A stretch of 64,000 bases of DNA from Paenarthrobacter sp. A20 (GTDB lineage: Bacteria > Actinomycetota > Actinomycetes > Actinomycetales > Micrococcaceae), in assembly GCF_024168825.1 (NCBI RefSeq), contig NZ_JALJWH010000002.1, forward strand, positions 1 through 64,000. Direction: 5' to 3'. Under the pieces are notes generated by a model, which was not told the origin of the DNA, did not search any database, and worked only from the letters and a program-made list of their open reading frames with translations. Shown here piece after piece: positions 44,701 through 52,103 of the stretch (position 1 is the stretch's first letter; the number at the start of each line of letters is the position of its first letter). The translations under genes and the position numbers were made by a program.

Positions 44701-45684
44701 TTAGCGAATGGGGCGCTTGTAGGCGGTTTCTTGGTTCTTGGCCACTTCTGCGATGTAGACGCTGCCAATCAGGTCGTACAGCTGTTCGGCGAACCGGTAA
44801 CCGTGCACGTCCTCGACGGCCAGTTTCAGGTAGCGCTCTGCGTGCTTTCCGTAGCCTTTGAGCCATTGCAGCCATCCCATGAGGGTGAGCATGGGTGCGC
44901 GCTGGCCTTCGGGGACGGCCTTCATCAGTTCGAACGCGATGGTTTCGGCGTGGTCCACGCGCTTCCAGTCGGGGCGGCCGTTGAACCTGCCCAGAATGAT
45001 GTCAATGATGACGCCGTTGTTCGTGGTGATGGTGTCGGCCATGAGGAAGTCCCTGATGTAGTTGTCTTGGAACCATGCCGCCAGTTTCCGTGCGGTCTCG
45101 TGGTCCGGCATGCGGTCGGCGTCCAGTGCACTGTCCCATTCGCGGCGTGCTTCCTCGACGGATTCCTCCGTGCGGACGGGCACCTGTACCGGCTCAACCC
45201 ATTTGCCCAGCAACGCCGGGTTGTAGACGTCCACGTTCGGGGCGCTTCCCATGAAGGTCAGGGTGGCGTTGGCGTTGCTGTCGGTGATCTGTTCCAGCGG
45301 GTTGCGCTCCGTGGTGCCGTAAGCGGCCCAGTGGGTGCTGGTGACGAGGTAGACCTTGCGGACGGGCATCCGTGCCGTGGCCAGTTCGTTGCCCAGGGCC
45401 GCGACGTGGGCGGCGTAGGGGAACCGGGCATCTGTGCTGGTTTCGTCGGTGTAGACGATGAGGTAGCAGGCCGTGGCGTTCTCGTCCTGCGCCGCGAGGC
45501 TGGTCACGGTCTGGGCGAAACCCAGCGGGGCCGCGTCCATGGGTGCATCCACGCGCAACGTGGCGCCAAGTGCTCCAACGGTGGCGGTCAGCACGACGAA
45601 GGATTCAGTGGGGGTTCCTCCGAGCAGGTGCGGGACGTAGGCCAGCAGGTCAGCGGGGCTGGTGAGGGTGAGTTTTTCAGTCAT
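44701..45684 (-). CDS. DUF4192 domain protein
   Basis: The 327-residue product starts MTEKLTLTSPADLLAYVPHL, followed by LLGGTPTESFVVL, the standard opening of actinobacterial DUF4192 proteins, and ends with a helical region (LTLMGWLQWLKGYGKHAERY). The family is common in actinobacteria and their phages and has no known function. The start follows AAGAAGGACAACA, a short version of the leader ribosome-binding site without the rest of the leader. It has a terminator of its own. Confidence 0.8.
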   Translation of the reverse strand: MTEKLTLTSPADLLAYVPHLLGGTPTESFVVLTATVGALGATLRVDAPMDAAPLGFAQTVTSLAAQDENATACYLIVYTDETSTDARFPYAAHVAALGNELATARMPVRKVYLVTSTHWAAYGTTERNPLEQITDSNANATLTFMGSAPNVDVYNPALLGKWVEPVQVPVRTEESVEEARREWDSALDADRMPDHETARKLAAWFQDNYIRDFLMADTITTNNGVIIDIILGRFNGRPDWKRVDHAETIAFELMKAVPEGQRAPMLTLMGWLQWLKGYGKHAERYLKLAVEDVHGYRFAEQLYDLIGSVYIAEVAKNQETAYKRPIR

Positions 45685-45723
45685 GATGTGTTGTCCTTCT
45701 TGTCCGAGAAAGTAAATGGTTGG

Positions 45724-45754
45724 GGTGGCCGGGAACGTCGGGTTCCCGGCCACC
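45724..45754 (-). terminator. Hairpin terminator after DUF3846 gene
   Basis: GGTGGCCGGGAAC/GTTCCCGGCCACC is a perfect 13-bp stem with a 5-base loop between the DUF3846 stop (45763) and the DUF4192 leader. Its outer arm matches the terminator at 42623-42650. Confidence 0.75.
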
Positions 45755-45762
45755 GTGGGCGG

Positions 45763-46113
45763 TTAGGCCGCTGGCTGGATCAGACGGGTATCGAAGAGTG
45801 CTTCGGCCCTGCGGATCAGGTAGTCCGGCACATCAGTGTCGTGGCTGAGTCCTGCCCTGCCCAGGAACACGGCGTTCCCGGTCACCGGCAGGTCGAGGCC
45901 GGTTTCGTGGAGCAGCTGCACCGCACGGACGTTCGACGGTCCGGTGGTTTGCGTTTCCGCGTTCAGGTAGACCTGCCAGTCGCCACGGGCGATGCATTCC
46001 AGTCCGCCGCCGACGATGATCTGAAGGCTCGCGTGCCGGGCGTCAACGCTGTGCACAGTGACGCTTTCGCTCAGCCGCGCCGGGACATAGAGCCCGATCA
46101 GGTGCTTCAACAT
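45763..46113 (-). CDS. DUF3846-like protein
   Basis: The 116-residue product has ASLQIIVGGGLECIARGD, WQVYLNAETQ, SNVRAVQLLHETG and VTGNAVFLGRAG, following the DUF3846 pattern in which a short alpha/beta unit contains a VYxNEE-like strand. The family is typical of conjugative elements and phages; its function is not established. The ATG is placed directly on leader R3, as with the other leader-driven genes. Confidence 0.65.
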   Translation of the reverse strand: MLKHLIGLYVPARLSESVTVHSVDARHASLQIIVGGGLECIARGDWQVYLNAETQTTGPSNVRAVQLLHETGLDLPVTGNAVFLGRAGLSHDTDVPDYLIRRAEALFDTRLIQPAA

Positions 46114-46680
46114 GGTGTTGCTCCTTCTTGTCCGAGAAGTTGGGTGGGTGGGGCGACCAATGGTGACCGGCCAGCTCCCCTCTCCCCCCGTTGTTTTTGG
46201 CTGCTGGCGAAGCTTGCGGAGCTGTGGCCGACGGAGGCCTGTCTACCCTTGGGCAAGGTGTGGGAAATTCCCGGAGGAAATAAGCGACGCAGGAGCGCCG
46301 TAGGGACATTTCCTGCACCGCAGGCCCCGGAGCCTGCGGAGGGGCTAGAAGGGGTGGAGCGGACACATAGAATCCGAAGGACAGCAGCCAAAAACGTCGT
46401 AGACAGCAGGTGATGACGGGCAGGAGCTCTGCGACGGACCGGCAGCACCCAACAGCCGGCCGCGCCAGCGGACGCCCGTCAACTGGTTGAAGCGCAGCGA
46501 AAACCAGGGCGAGCCCCGCGAGCCTGCTCCTCCCCTGGCCATCCCGGATCCGCCCAGGTCAATCCCCTGCATGGGCTTGCCGCACGCACCAGGTGAGCAA
46601 CACCGGCCCCGTTGCGGGAACGGCGGTTCGTCGCCGGCAACCACCCACCCAAGCGGCCACCTGCGGCGGACCGCCCGCCC
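46113..46680 (-). repeat. Leader repeat R3 upstream of DUF3846 gene
   Basis: This 568-bp block appears identical to R1 at 41611-42178; the match begins at the last base of the start codon complement and breaks at 46681. Short similarity (AGGCGAACGGCCCACC) continues just beyond. Identity over a non-coding block 4.5 kb apart implies recent duplication or gene conversion. Confidence 0.85.
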
Positions 46681-46708
46681 ATACAAGGCGAACGGCCCAC
46701 CCTCCGGT

Positions 46709-47059
46709 CTACTCGCAGCGGTCGTGGAGCGGGATGGCTCCGTATTGCCCGGCCGCGCGGCGGAATCGTGAGTCGCTGCTGAAGATGAACGTGCCGCCGA
46801 ACATGTACCACGGGGCGGGTTCGTCCTCTGGGGCGACCGGCTCGGCGTGGATCACGGTTTCGCGGTCGAAGCTCTCGTTTTTGACGAGCCGGACGGCGGG
46901 CCGTTCCTCGGTCGCTTCGAAAACGGGGTCGATGCCCTCGCCGATGACGGTTACCTCCATGACGCGGGCGGAAATGCCCTGATTGGAGAAGTCCGTGCCC
47001 AGGGCGTCGCGGTAGATCAGGGCGGTGATGCCTTTGGGGGTTGTGGTGGCGTTGCTCAT
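46709..47059 (-). CDS. Unknown protein of transfer region (116 aa)
   Basis: The product starts MSNATTTPKGITALIYRDAL. It has a beta-rich middle (ARVMEVTVIGEGIDPVFEAT) and an acidic loop EPVAPEDEPAPWYMFGGTF. AAAGGAG precedes the ATG; the longer upstream frame crosses the hairpin and is not used. No family is recognised. It lies between R3 and a strong hairpin, like the 130-residue gene beside R1. Confidence 0.6.
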   Translation of the reverse strand: MSNATTTPKGITALIYRDALGTDFSNQGISARVMEVTVIGEGIDPVFEATEERPAVRLVKNESFDRETVIHAEPVAPEDEPAPWYMFGGTFIFSSDSRFRRAAGQYGAIPLHDRCE

Positions 47060-47084
47060 GTGCTGGCTCCTTTGAAGTGGTGGG

Positions 47085-47118
47085 GATGTGCTGCCCGGCT
47101 CTGGCCGGGCAGCACATC
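47085..47118 (-). terminator. 15-bp hairpin terminator
   Basis: GATGTGCTGCCCGGC/GCCGGGCAGCACATC is a perfect 15-bp stem with loop TCTG, between the 91-residue and 116-residue genes. It is one of the strongest hairpins in the window. Confidence 0.75.
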
Positions 47119-47133
47119 GGTTCTCGGTTCCTG

Positions 47134-47409
47134 CTAGAGGAACGTGGGGCGGTGTTCTGCGGCGAACAGGACGGCCACGGCTTCGTTGTGCCAGTCCAGT
47201 GCCGCGTATTGCCGGGTGGTGGTCAGCTCGCCGGGGTTCACGCTGGCCCCGGTGGTGACGGCTGCGGCCATGCCGCGGATGTGCGCGGCGAGGTCTTCGG
47301 CACCTGTGGCGCTGTAGGCCACGGGGGACTTCTCGATGATTGCGGCGAGGGTTTCGAGGAAGACCACGGCTTGGGCCGGGCTGTTGGTGATGCTGCGGTT
47401 TTCGGTCAT
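47134..47409 (-). CDS. Small unknown protein (91 aa)
   Basis: The product starts MTENRSITNSPAQAVVFLET and is mostly helical with a central HIRGMAAAVTTGASVNPG. AAAGGA precedes the ATG at 47409. No family is recognised. It is bounded by hairpins on both sides and belongs to the leftward transfer-region series. Confidence 0.55.
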   Translation of the reverse strand: MTENRSITNSPAQAVVFLETLAAIIEKSPVAYSATGAEDLAAHIRGMAAAVTTGASVNPGELTTTRQYAALDWHNEAVAVLFAAEHRPTFL

Positions 47410-47436
47410 TGTTCCTGGTCCTTTGCTGGTTCGGTG

Positions 47437-47469
47437 CCTTGCCGGGCGGTGGGGGTCCGCCCGGCAAGG
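47437..47469 (-). terminator. Hairpin terminator, same stem as 40226
   Basis: CCTTGCCGGGCGG/CCGCCCGGCAAGG again forms a perfect 13-bp stem, here with a 7-base loop, after the 145-residue gene. Confidence 0.75.
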
Positions 47470-47482
47470 AGTCAAGGGGCTG

Positions 47483-47920
47483 TTAGGCGGCGGCTGCTGG
47501 TTGGAACGTGGGCGGGATGCGGTAGCGGCTGGGTAGCTCTGCGGCGGCTTCGGGCAGGTCTTCCGGGCCTTGGGCTTGCCCGTTCTTCCAGTGGGAAAAA
47601 GCCTCTTCGGTGATCGCGTCCCAGAAGCGGGCTTTGGTCCGGTAGAACGTCGTTTTCACGTCCCCCTCGCAGTAGGTGGCCATGCCGAACAGGTTGCCGA
47701 TCGCGTCGGCGGTGCGGGTTCCGGCAACCATGACGTAGGGCCACTGGCCGAGGTCCCAGCCGTCGCATCCCCAGTTGGGGATCACTACCCAGCCGTGTTC
47801 TGAGATGAGTTCCATCCAGTCGTAGCCGTCGTTCATGTGGTAATCCACGAGTACGGGCACGTCGTGGATGGTTTCGCCGGTGTCCTCGGTGGTGATCGTC
47901 TGGACGCTGATTGCGTTCAT
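47483..47920 (-). CDS. Unknown protein of transfer region (145 aa)
   Basis: The product starts MNAISVQTITTEDTGETIHD. It contains MNDGYDWMELISEHGWVVIP followed by NWGCDGWDLGQWPYVMVA, an aromatic-rich segment that looks like a compact globular fold, and an Ala/Pro-rich end. No family is recognised. The ATG follows leader R4 directly, so it is the fourth gene under this kind of control. Confidence 0.6.
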   Translation of the reverse strand: MNAISVQTITTEDTGETIHDVPVLVDYHMNDGYDWMELISEHGWVVIPNWGCDGWDLGQWPYVMVAGTRTADAIGNLFGMATYCEGDVKTTFYRTKARFWDAITEEAFSHWKNGQAQGPEDLPEAAAELPSRYRIPPTFQPAAAA

Positions 47921-48325
47921 GGTGTTGCTCCTTCTTGTCCGAGAAGTTGGGTGGGTGGGGCGACCAATGGTGACCGGCCAGCTCCCCTCTCCCCCTGTTG
48001 TTTTTGGCTGCTGGCGAAGCTTGCGGAGCTGTGGCCGACGGAGGCCTGTCTACCCTTGGGCAAGGTGTGGGAAATTCCCGGAGGAAATAAGCGACGCAGG
48101 AGCGCCGTAGGGACATTTCCTACACCGCAGGCCCCGGAGCCTGCGAGGGGCTAGACGGGGTGGAGCGGACACGTACAATCCGAAGGACAGCAGCCAAAAA
48201 CGTCGTAGACACAACAGGACCGGGCACGGCGGAGCTCTGCGACGTCGGGACCGGGCCCAACAGCCGGCCACGGAGCGAAGCAGAGTGGACGCCCAAAAAG
48301 GGGTGCGAGCCCCGCGAGCATGCTG
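47920..48325 (-). repeat. Leader repeat R4 upstream of 145-aa gene
   Basis: R4 is close to R1/R3 for the first 290 bases from the ATG (differences such as CGCAGGC/GCCTGCG with one pair fewer in the CCCGGA stem). Farther out it follows R2 (ACCGGGCACGGCGGAGCTCT, GGAGCGAAGC). It is therefore a mosaic of the two types, evidence of recombination between leaders. It separates the 145-residue gene from a divergent membrane protein gene. Confidence 0.8.
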
Positions 48326-48375
48326 GCCCTAAGGGGCTAGGCTGGCCTCAATCTTTAGGATGGGATACCTGAACC

Positions 48376-48606
48376 GTGGAGCTACTCATTGGAAGTGTTG
48401 TTGCGGGAGTGGCCGTACTTATCGGTGTTCTCGTGATCGTAAAGCGCAAGGCGCTCAGCAAGTTGATGGAAGGCTCTCAGCAAGCAAGGTTTGTTAAGAC
48501 GGGCACCAAGTTGATGGGTCGGCCAGAGCCTGGGTACATGGTCGTTGTCGGGCTATTTGCCGTCCTCATTGGAGTGGCGATAGCGATTGTGTTGTTAACC
48601 CGCTGA
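48376..48606 (+). CDS. Small membrane protein (76 aa)
   Basis: The GTG start at 48376 follows a weak GGATGGG site. Two spans are visible, MELLIGSVVAGVAVLIGVLV at the start and MVVVGLFAVLIGVAIAIVLL at the end, linked by a basic loop with KRKALSKLMEGSQQARF. No family recognised. It diverges from the leader-R4 gene. Confidence 0.55.
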   Translation: MELLIGSVVAGVAVLIGVLVIVKRKALSKLMEGSQQARFVKTGTKLMGRPEPGYMVVVGLFAVLIGVAIAIVLLTR

Positions 48607-48654
48607 CTTCGTAGGACGGTTCATTCGGAGTCCGAAGGGCGACCCGGCCCGGTA

Positions 48655-48683
48655 GGGCGGGCCGCCGTGTGGCAGGCCCGCCC
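48655..48683 (-). terminator. Hairpin terminator after 35-aa peptide
   Basis: GGGCGGGCC/GGCCCGCCC with an 11-base loop lies between the convergent 76-residue and 35-residue genes and can end both. Confidence 0.6.
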
Positions 48684-48693
48684 CGGATCCGGC

Positions 48694-48801
48694 TTAGCTT
48701 TCGTCTTCCTTGGGGACTTTGGAGGTGGCGCGGTACGCCAGGATCGCCGCTCCCAGTGCTGTGAGCGAGAGAACGAAGTTCACGATGGTCAGTGGATCCA
48801 T
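48694..48801 (-). CDS. 35-aa membrane peptide
   Basis: The ATG at 48801 follows AAGGAAA. The peptide, beginning MDPLTIVNFVLSLTALGAAI, is one span followed by a short charged tail KVPKEDES. It lies 90 bases downstream of a second tiny membrane peptide on the same strand. Function unknown; toxin, regulator of a larger membrane protein, or transfer-related role are all possible. Confidence 0.55.
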   Translation of the reverse strand: MDPLTIVNFVLSLTALGAAILAYRATSKVPKEDES

Positions 48802-48893
48802 GAGGTTTCCTTATCGGTGAGTAGGACTTAGTCTGAGAAGGAGCCGGTGGCCGCAACCAAAGCGGTCACGACCACCGGGTTTCGTAGCTACAC

Positions 48894-49043
48894 CTACTTC
48901 CTTGCTTTACGCTTGCGCTTCCGAGTTCCAGCTCGGGAGCGTTTGCTTGTTAAGCGCGCGTTCCGCATGGAGAGTAGAGCGATGACAGCTGTCATCAAGC
49001 TCACGACCGAAGTCGCGAGCTTGATCGCTTCGTCGATGCTCAT
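48894..49043 (-). CDS. 49-aa membrane peptide with cationic tail
   Basis: A near-perfect GGAAGGAGG lies 8 bases before the ATG at 49043. The peptide has an acidic start (MSIDEAIKLA), one span (TSVVSLMTAVIALLSM) and a tail with 15 Arg/Lys residues. This topology resembles pore-forming type I toxins and some phage-encoded inhibitors. A diverged relative of the leader structure (49127-49178) lies upstream. Confidence 0.6.
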   Translation of the reverse strand: MSIDEAIKLATSVVSLMTAVIALLSMRNARLTSKRSRAGTRKRKRKARK

Positions 49044-49126
49044 GTAGCCACCTCCTTCCTGCCCCGCCGTGCGAGGCCCCCACTGGTCCAGCCGGTCGAG
49101 GGTGGGCCGTCAACCCCGAAGAGTGA

Positions 49127-49178
49127 CCGGGGAATCCCGCGAAATAAGGGAGCGCAGCGACCGCGTGGGATTGCCCGG
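49127..49178 (-). repeat. Diverged leader-like stem-loop (R5)
   Basis: CCGGGGAATCCCGCG pairs imperfectly with CGCGTGGGATTGCCCGG around a loop with GAAATAAGGGAGCGC, which matches the loop of the first stem of R1-R4. Sequence outside is different except for GAAGCGCAGCGAA near 49278. It lies upstream of the 49-residue membrane peptide on the same strand. Confidence 0.5.
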
Positions 49179-49321
49179 TTGCGTGGGTTGACGGGTCGGG
49201 CCCCCGGACGGCTACGATCAGTGGCCTTGTACGGAGAACAACCCAGCCACATGTAAGGCCAAGAAATGCTTTTACAGTCCGAAGCGCAGCGAAGGTCCGT
49301 TCTGGCCTTTAGGCTGGGGCC

Positions 49322-49516
49322 ATGGACAAGAAGAACGCAGCGCTGATCTGGGCGCTATTGGGGACTGGCTTCCTTGTGTACGGCCTCTACTGCGCCCTGA
49401 CCACCGGCGGCACCTGGTACCTCATTGCCTCCGCCGTGATCCTGATGGTTTCCGGCGTGGTCTGCCTTGGTAGCGCGGTTCAGATTATGCGCCGCCCGGA
49501 TCAGCAGCGCTACTAG
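49322..49516 (+). CDS. Small membrane protein (64 aa)
   Basis: The product starts MDKKNAALIWALLGTGFLVY with one span and has a second span (WYLIASAVILMVSGVVCLG) before a basic end. The ATG follows GGGGCC. No family recognised. It precedes the 107-residue gene and the ligase gene by short distances and may share their message. Confidence 0.6.
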   Translation: MDKKNAALIWALLGTGFLVYGLYCALTTGGTWYLIASAVILMVSGVVCLGSAVQIMRRPDQQRY

Positions 49517-49541
49517 ACAGAGCGACACCCAAAGGAGCAGC

Positions 49542-49865
49542 ATGCTTGGTTTTAAAGTGAACGTCCAGAACGAGGACAAGAGCGCTGAGTTGGAGATCCA
49601 GGGCTTCCTGGATCCGGAGACGGCCGAGGGTTTCGCGAACGCAGTTCAGGAAACCCTGGAGATGTGCGTGGAAGAGTACGACGAGATCACCGGTTTCGAA
49701 GTTGGCCGTCCCGGCCCCATGGAAGCCCGCGATGATGTCCCCGAAGCGGATATTGAATACTTCATCGATCAGATCACCATGTCTGTCATGAATCCCGAAC
49801 CGGAGAACCTGATCAAGGGCGAGTCCCCCGTGCGGTTCGCTGTTGAGCACCCCGTGGAGTTGTAA
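49542..49865 (+). CDS. Unknown acidic protein (107 aa)
   Basis: AAAGGAGCAGC sets the ATG at 49542. The product starts MLGFKVNVQNEDKSAELEIQ and is strongly acidic throughout (VEEYDEITGFEVG; DVPEADIEYFIDQ). No family is recognised. It lies 56 bases before the DNA ligase gene on the same strand. Confidence 0.6.
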   Translation: MLGFKVNVQNEDKSAELEIQGFLDPETAEGFANAVQETLEMCVEEYDEITGFEVGRPGPMEARDDVPEADIEYFIDQITMSVMNPEPENLIKGESPVRFAVEHPVEL

Positions 49866-49921
49866 CCGGGCGCCACTTCTATGGCCGGCCGCACGTACCG
49901 GCACGAACAGAACGGGATCCC

Positions 49922-50932
49922 ATGAGCGAGTCCATCCCGCGGGCACTGCAACCACCGGTTGCTGTTGCCCTGGCGAAACTCGTCAAGAGGTTCCCCGGAC
50001 CCAATGCCCTCCCGGGCGGGATCTGGGCCGAACCGAAATGGGATGGCTACAGGACGATAGTTCTGAGTGATTCTGAAGGGGTGACCCTGTGGAGCCGGCA
50101 GGGCAAAGAACTCTCCCGGATCTTTCCTGAGCTATGCGCAGCTGTACGGGCCCAGGTTCCGCCCGGCGTGGTGCTGGACGGTGAAGCGGTCATCTGGAAC
50201 GGGGACCGGCTGGACTTCGAAGCGCTGCAACGCCGCATGGTCAGCTCCAGGACGGCTCTGCCGGCCTTGGTTCACGAACTGCCGGCATCGTTCGCAGCCT
50301 TTGACGTGCTGGCCGTTGCCGGGCAGGACATCCGGGGCGTCCCTTTCACGGGCCGCCGGCAGCTGCTCGAGGAACTGGCCCGGTGCTGGGCCGCCCCTTT
50401 GAACCTCTCCCCCACCACCGCGGACATGGACTTAGCGAAGACGTGGTTGAAGGACCTGCCAGCCACAGGGGTCGAAGGGCTGGTTTTCAAGGGGGGATCC
50501 CAGCCCTATGACGCCGCTAGGTCCTGGTTGAAGCTGAAGACAAAAAGCACGTTCGATACGGTCTGCGCAGCCGTCATAGGCCCGATAACGCAACCGCAAG
50601 CCATCATCACCGGATTGCCGGTGGGTGGGCAGCTGCGGATCGTGGGCCGGTCAACCGTCCTTTCCACACGGGCGGGGCGTGATCTGGGCCGCCAGCTCCG
50701 CCCGGCCCTGCCAGGGCATCCCTTTCCCGACGAGATCACCGAAACCTCGCTGAACAGATTCAGCAAAGACAAAGACCCGGTCCACCTGACGCTGATCGAG
50801 CCGATAGTGGTTGAGATATCGGCCGACGTCGCGTGGACCGGCAAATCCTTCAGACACCCCGTCGGATACGTCCGGGTCCGTCCAGAGTTGGATCCCGATG
50901 AGGTAGAACTCCCGCCGCATCTGAAAAGGTAG
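49922..50932 (+). CDS. ATP-dependent DNA ligase (LigC/LigD-like)
   Basis: The 336-residue product contains the nucleotidyltransferase motif EPKWDGYR with Lys39 as the AMP-accepting residue, then VLDGEAVIW, AFDVLAV, VEGLVFKGG and WLKLKTK, covering motifs I and III-V, and an OB-fold C-terminus with RHPVGYVRVRP. It is the single-domain-plus-OB form used in actinobacterial end joining or repair. Polymerase and phosphoesterase domains of LigD are absent. It is on the same strand as the SOS operon 740 bases downstream. Confidence 0.9.
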   Translation: MSESIPRALQPPVAVALAKLVKRFPGPNALPGGIWAEPKWDGYRTIVLSDSEGVTLWSRQGKELSRIFPELCAAVRAQVPPGVVLDGEAVIWNGDRLDFEALQRRMVSSRTALPALVHELPASFAAFDVLAVAGQDIRGVPFTGRRQLLEELARCWAAPLNLSPTTADMDLAKTWLKDLPATGVEGLVFKGGSQPYDAARSWLKLKTKSTFDTVCAAVIGPITQPQAIITGLPVGGQLRIVGRSTVLSTRAGRDLGRQLRPALPGHPFPDEITETSLNRFSKDKDPVHLTLIEPIVVEISADVAWTGKSFRHPVGYVRVRPELDPDEVELPPHLKR

Positions 50933-51222
50933 CTCCTACCAGCCTGCGGCAGTTACATGGCTGGTCTCTTGTTCGGGCGGCACGGACGGACTTGGTTCGA
51001 CGGCAGACCCCGGCGGAAGCCAAGTAGGGGGCTTGGGTGGCGCCCTTGAAAAACGAGTACCAACTACTCGTGTGCAGGACCAGGGAGAGGTCTTCAATTG
51101 AGTCAGCGGATTAGTGGCAGACGGCGATAATCCCCCATTTCGCCGATCAATGCCTCAGTAATCTGCCGGCAAGGCCGGATAGCGGTACCCAGAAGCCTGT
51201 CCGGCCTTTCGCCTGTCCTGAC

Positions 51223-51459
51223 TCAACGCCGTGACCGTGGAAACGCGGCACGCTTCCGGAGACCTCGGACCGAAGTCTTCACAGAACCCCGGGCCTTCTT
51301 TCTGGCCAGGTTCCATTCCGTGTCTCTATGGGCGTCTCTACGAGCGGCCCGCTGGGCTCTTCTCTGGGCCCGATCGAGGCGGAAGAGCATGAAGAAAACG
51401 AAGCCAATCCACAGGATGGCGGCCCCCAGAACCATGCCCATCAGAACCAATGGCTGCAT
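51223..51459 (-). CDS. Small membrane protein with basic tail (78 aa)
   Basis: The product starts MQPLVLMGMVLGAAILWIGF, one span, then an Arg-rich tail (about 22 Arg/Lys) to the end. The ATG at 51459 puts the span at the N-terminus. The ribosome-binding site is poor. No family is recognised; the topology repeats that of the 49-residue peptide at 48894. Confidence 0.5.
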   Translation of the reverse strand: MQPLVLMGMVLGAAILWIGFVFFMLFRLDRAQRRAQRAARRDAHRDTEWNLARKKARGSVKTSVRGLRKRAAFPRSRR

Positions 51460-51642
51460 ACCTGCAACGTACCCCGGCCGGGGTGACCTAACCGCCCGTA
51501 ATGGCCGTGGTGGACGGGTTGTGCCCACTGGGGGCAGGTGGAGCCCTCCGCACAGCTCAAAGCTGTCCCCTATTGGCGTGCAAGCCGTCCATGCCGCCCC
51601 TAGGGCGGCTATCGTGTCGGTCCCCCTGGAGTACAGTTAACC

Positions 51643-51656
51643 CGAACATATATTCG
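51643..51656. promoter_or_regulatory. LexA (SOS) box
   Basis: CGAACATATATTCG matches the actinobacterial LexA consensus (CGAAC-N4-GTTCG) with one mismatch and lies 16 bases before the UmuD-like GTG. The operon is therefore expected to be induced by DNA damage or incoming single strands. Confidence 0.7.
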
Positions 51657-51671
51657 AATAAAGGGTGTGTT

Positions 51672-52103
51672 GTGGGCGTGATAGTTGGCCCCCGTGTGAT
51701 AGACGCGGGACTCTCTCTGGTGACGGTTCAGCTGTCACCGGTAGCGGTGGCCGCCGGCTATCCCTCGCCCGCCCAGGACTACTTTGACGGACGGATCGAT
51801 CTCAACGCGCACCTGATCAAAGACGTGACCAGCACCTTCATCGTCCGGGTCACCGGCCAATCCATGGAACAAGCCGGGATCAGCGACGGGGACGAGCTGA
51901 TCGTTAACCGGGCACTGGAACCGAAGGACGGTTCCGTAGTCGTCGCCGTCCTGGACGGGGAACTAACGATCAAACGGCTGCGGATCACACCCACAGGCGT
52001 GATCCTGCAGGCCGACAATCCACGCTTCCCTGATATTGAGGTTCCGGCCTTGTCGGAACTGACGATCTGGGGCGTGGCCACGAGGTGCCTGCACCATGTC
52101 TAA
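51672..52103 (+). CDS. UmuD-like S24 peptidase
   Basis: The 143-residue product has a cleavage site Ala28-Gly29 in VAVAAGYPSPAQ, the nucleophile Ser64 in VTGQSMEQAG and Lys101 in GELTIKRLR, the LexA/UmuD self-cleavage dyad. No DNA-binding domain is present, so it is UmuD rather than LexA. The start is GTG at 51672 after AAAGGG. Its end overlaps the polymerase gene by 8 bases; the two would form a SOS-induced mutagenic polymerase. Confidence 0.85.
   Translation: MGVIVGPRVIDAGLSLVTVQLSPVAVAAGYPSPAQDYFDGRIDLNAHLIKDVTSTFIVRVTGQSMEQAGISDGDELIVNRALEPKDGSVVVAVLDGELTIKRLRITPTGVILQADNPRFPDIEVPALSELTIWGVATRCLHHV

Noticed and set aside
44314..46413. 699-codon plus-strand ORF
   Set aside because: It is antisense to the DUF4192 and DUF3846 genes and crosses leader R3, with composition typical of a shadow frame in GC-rich DNA.
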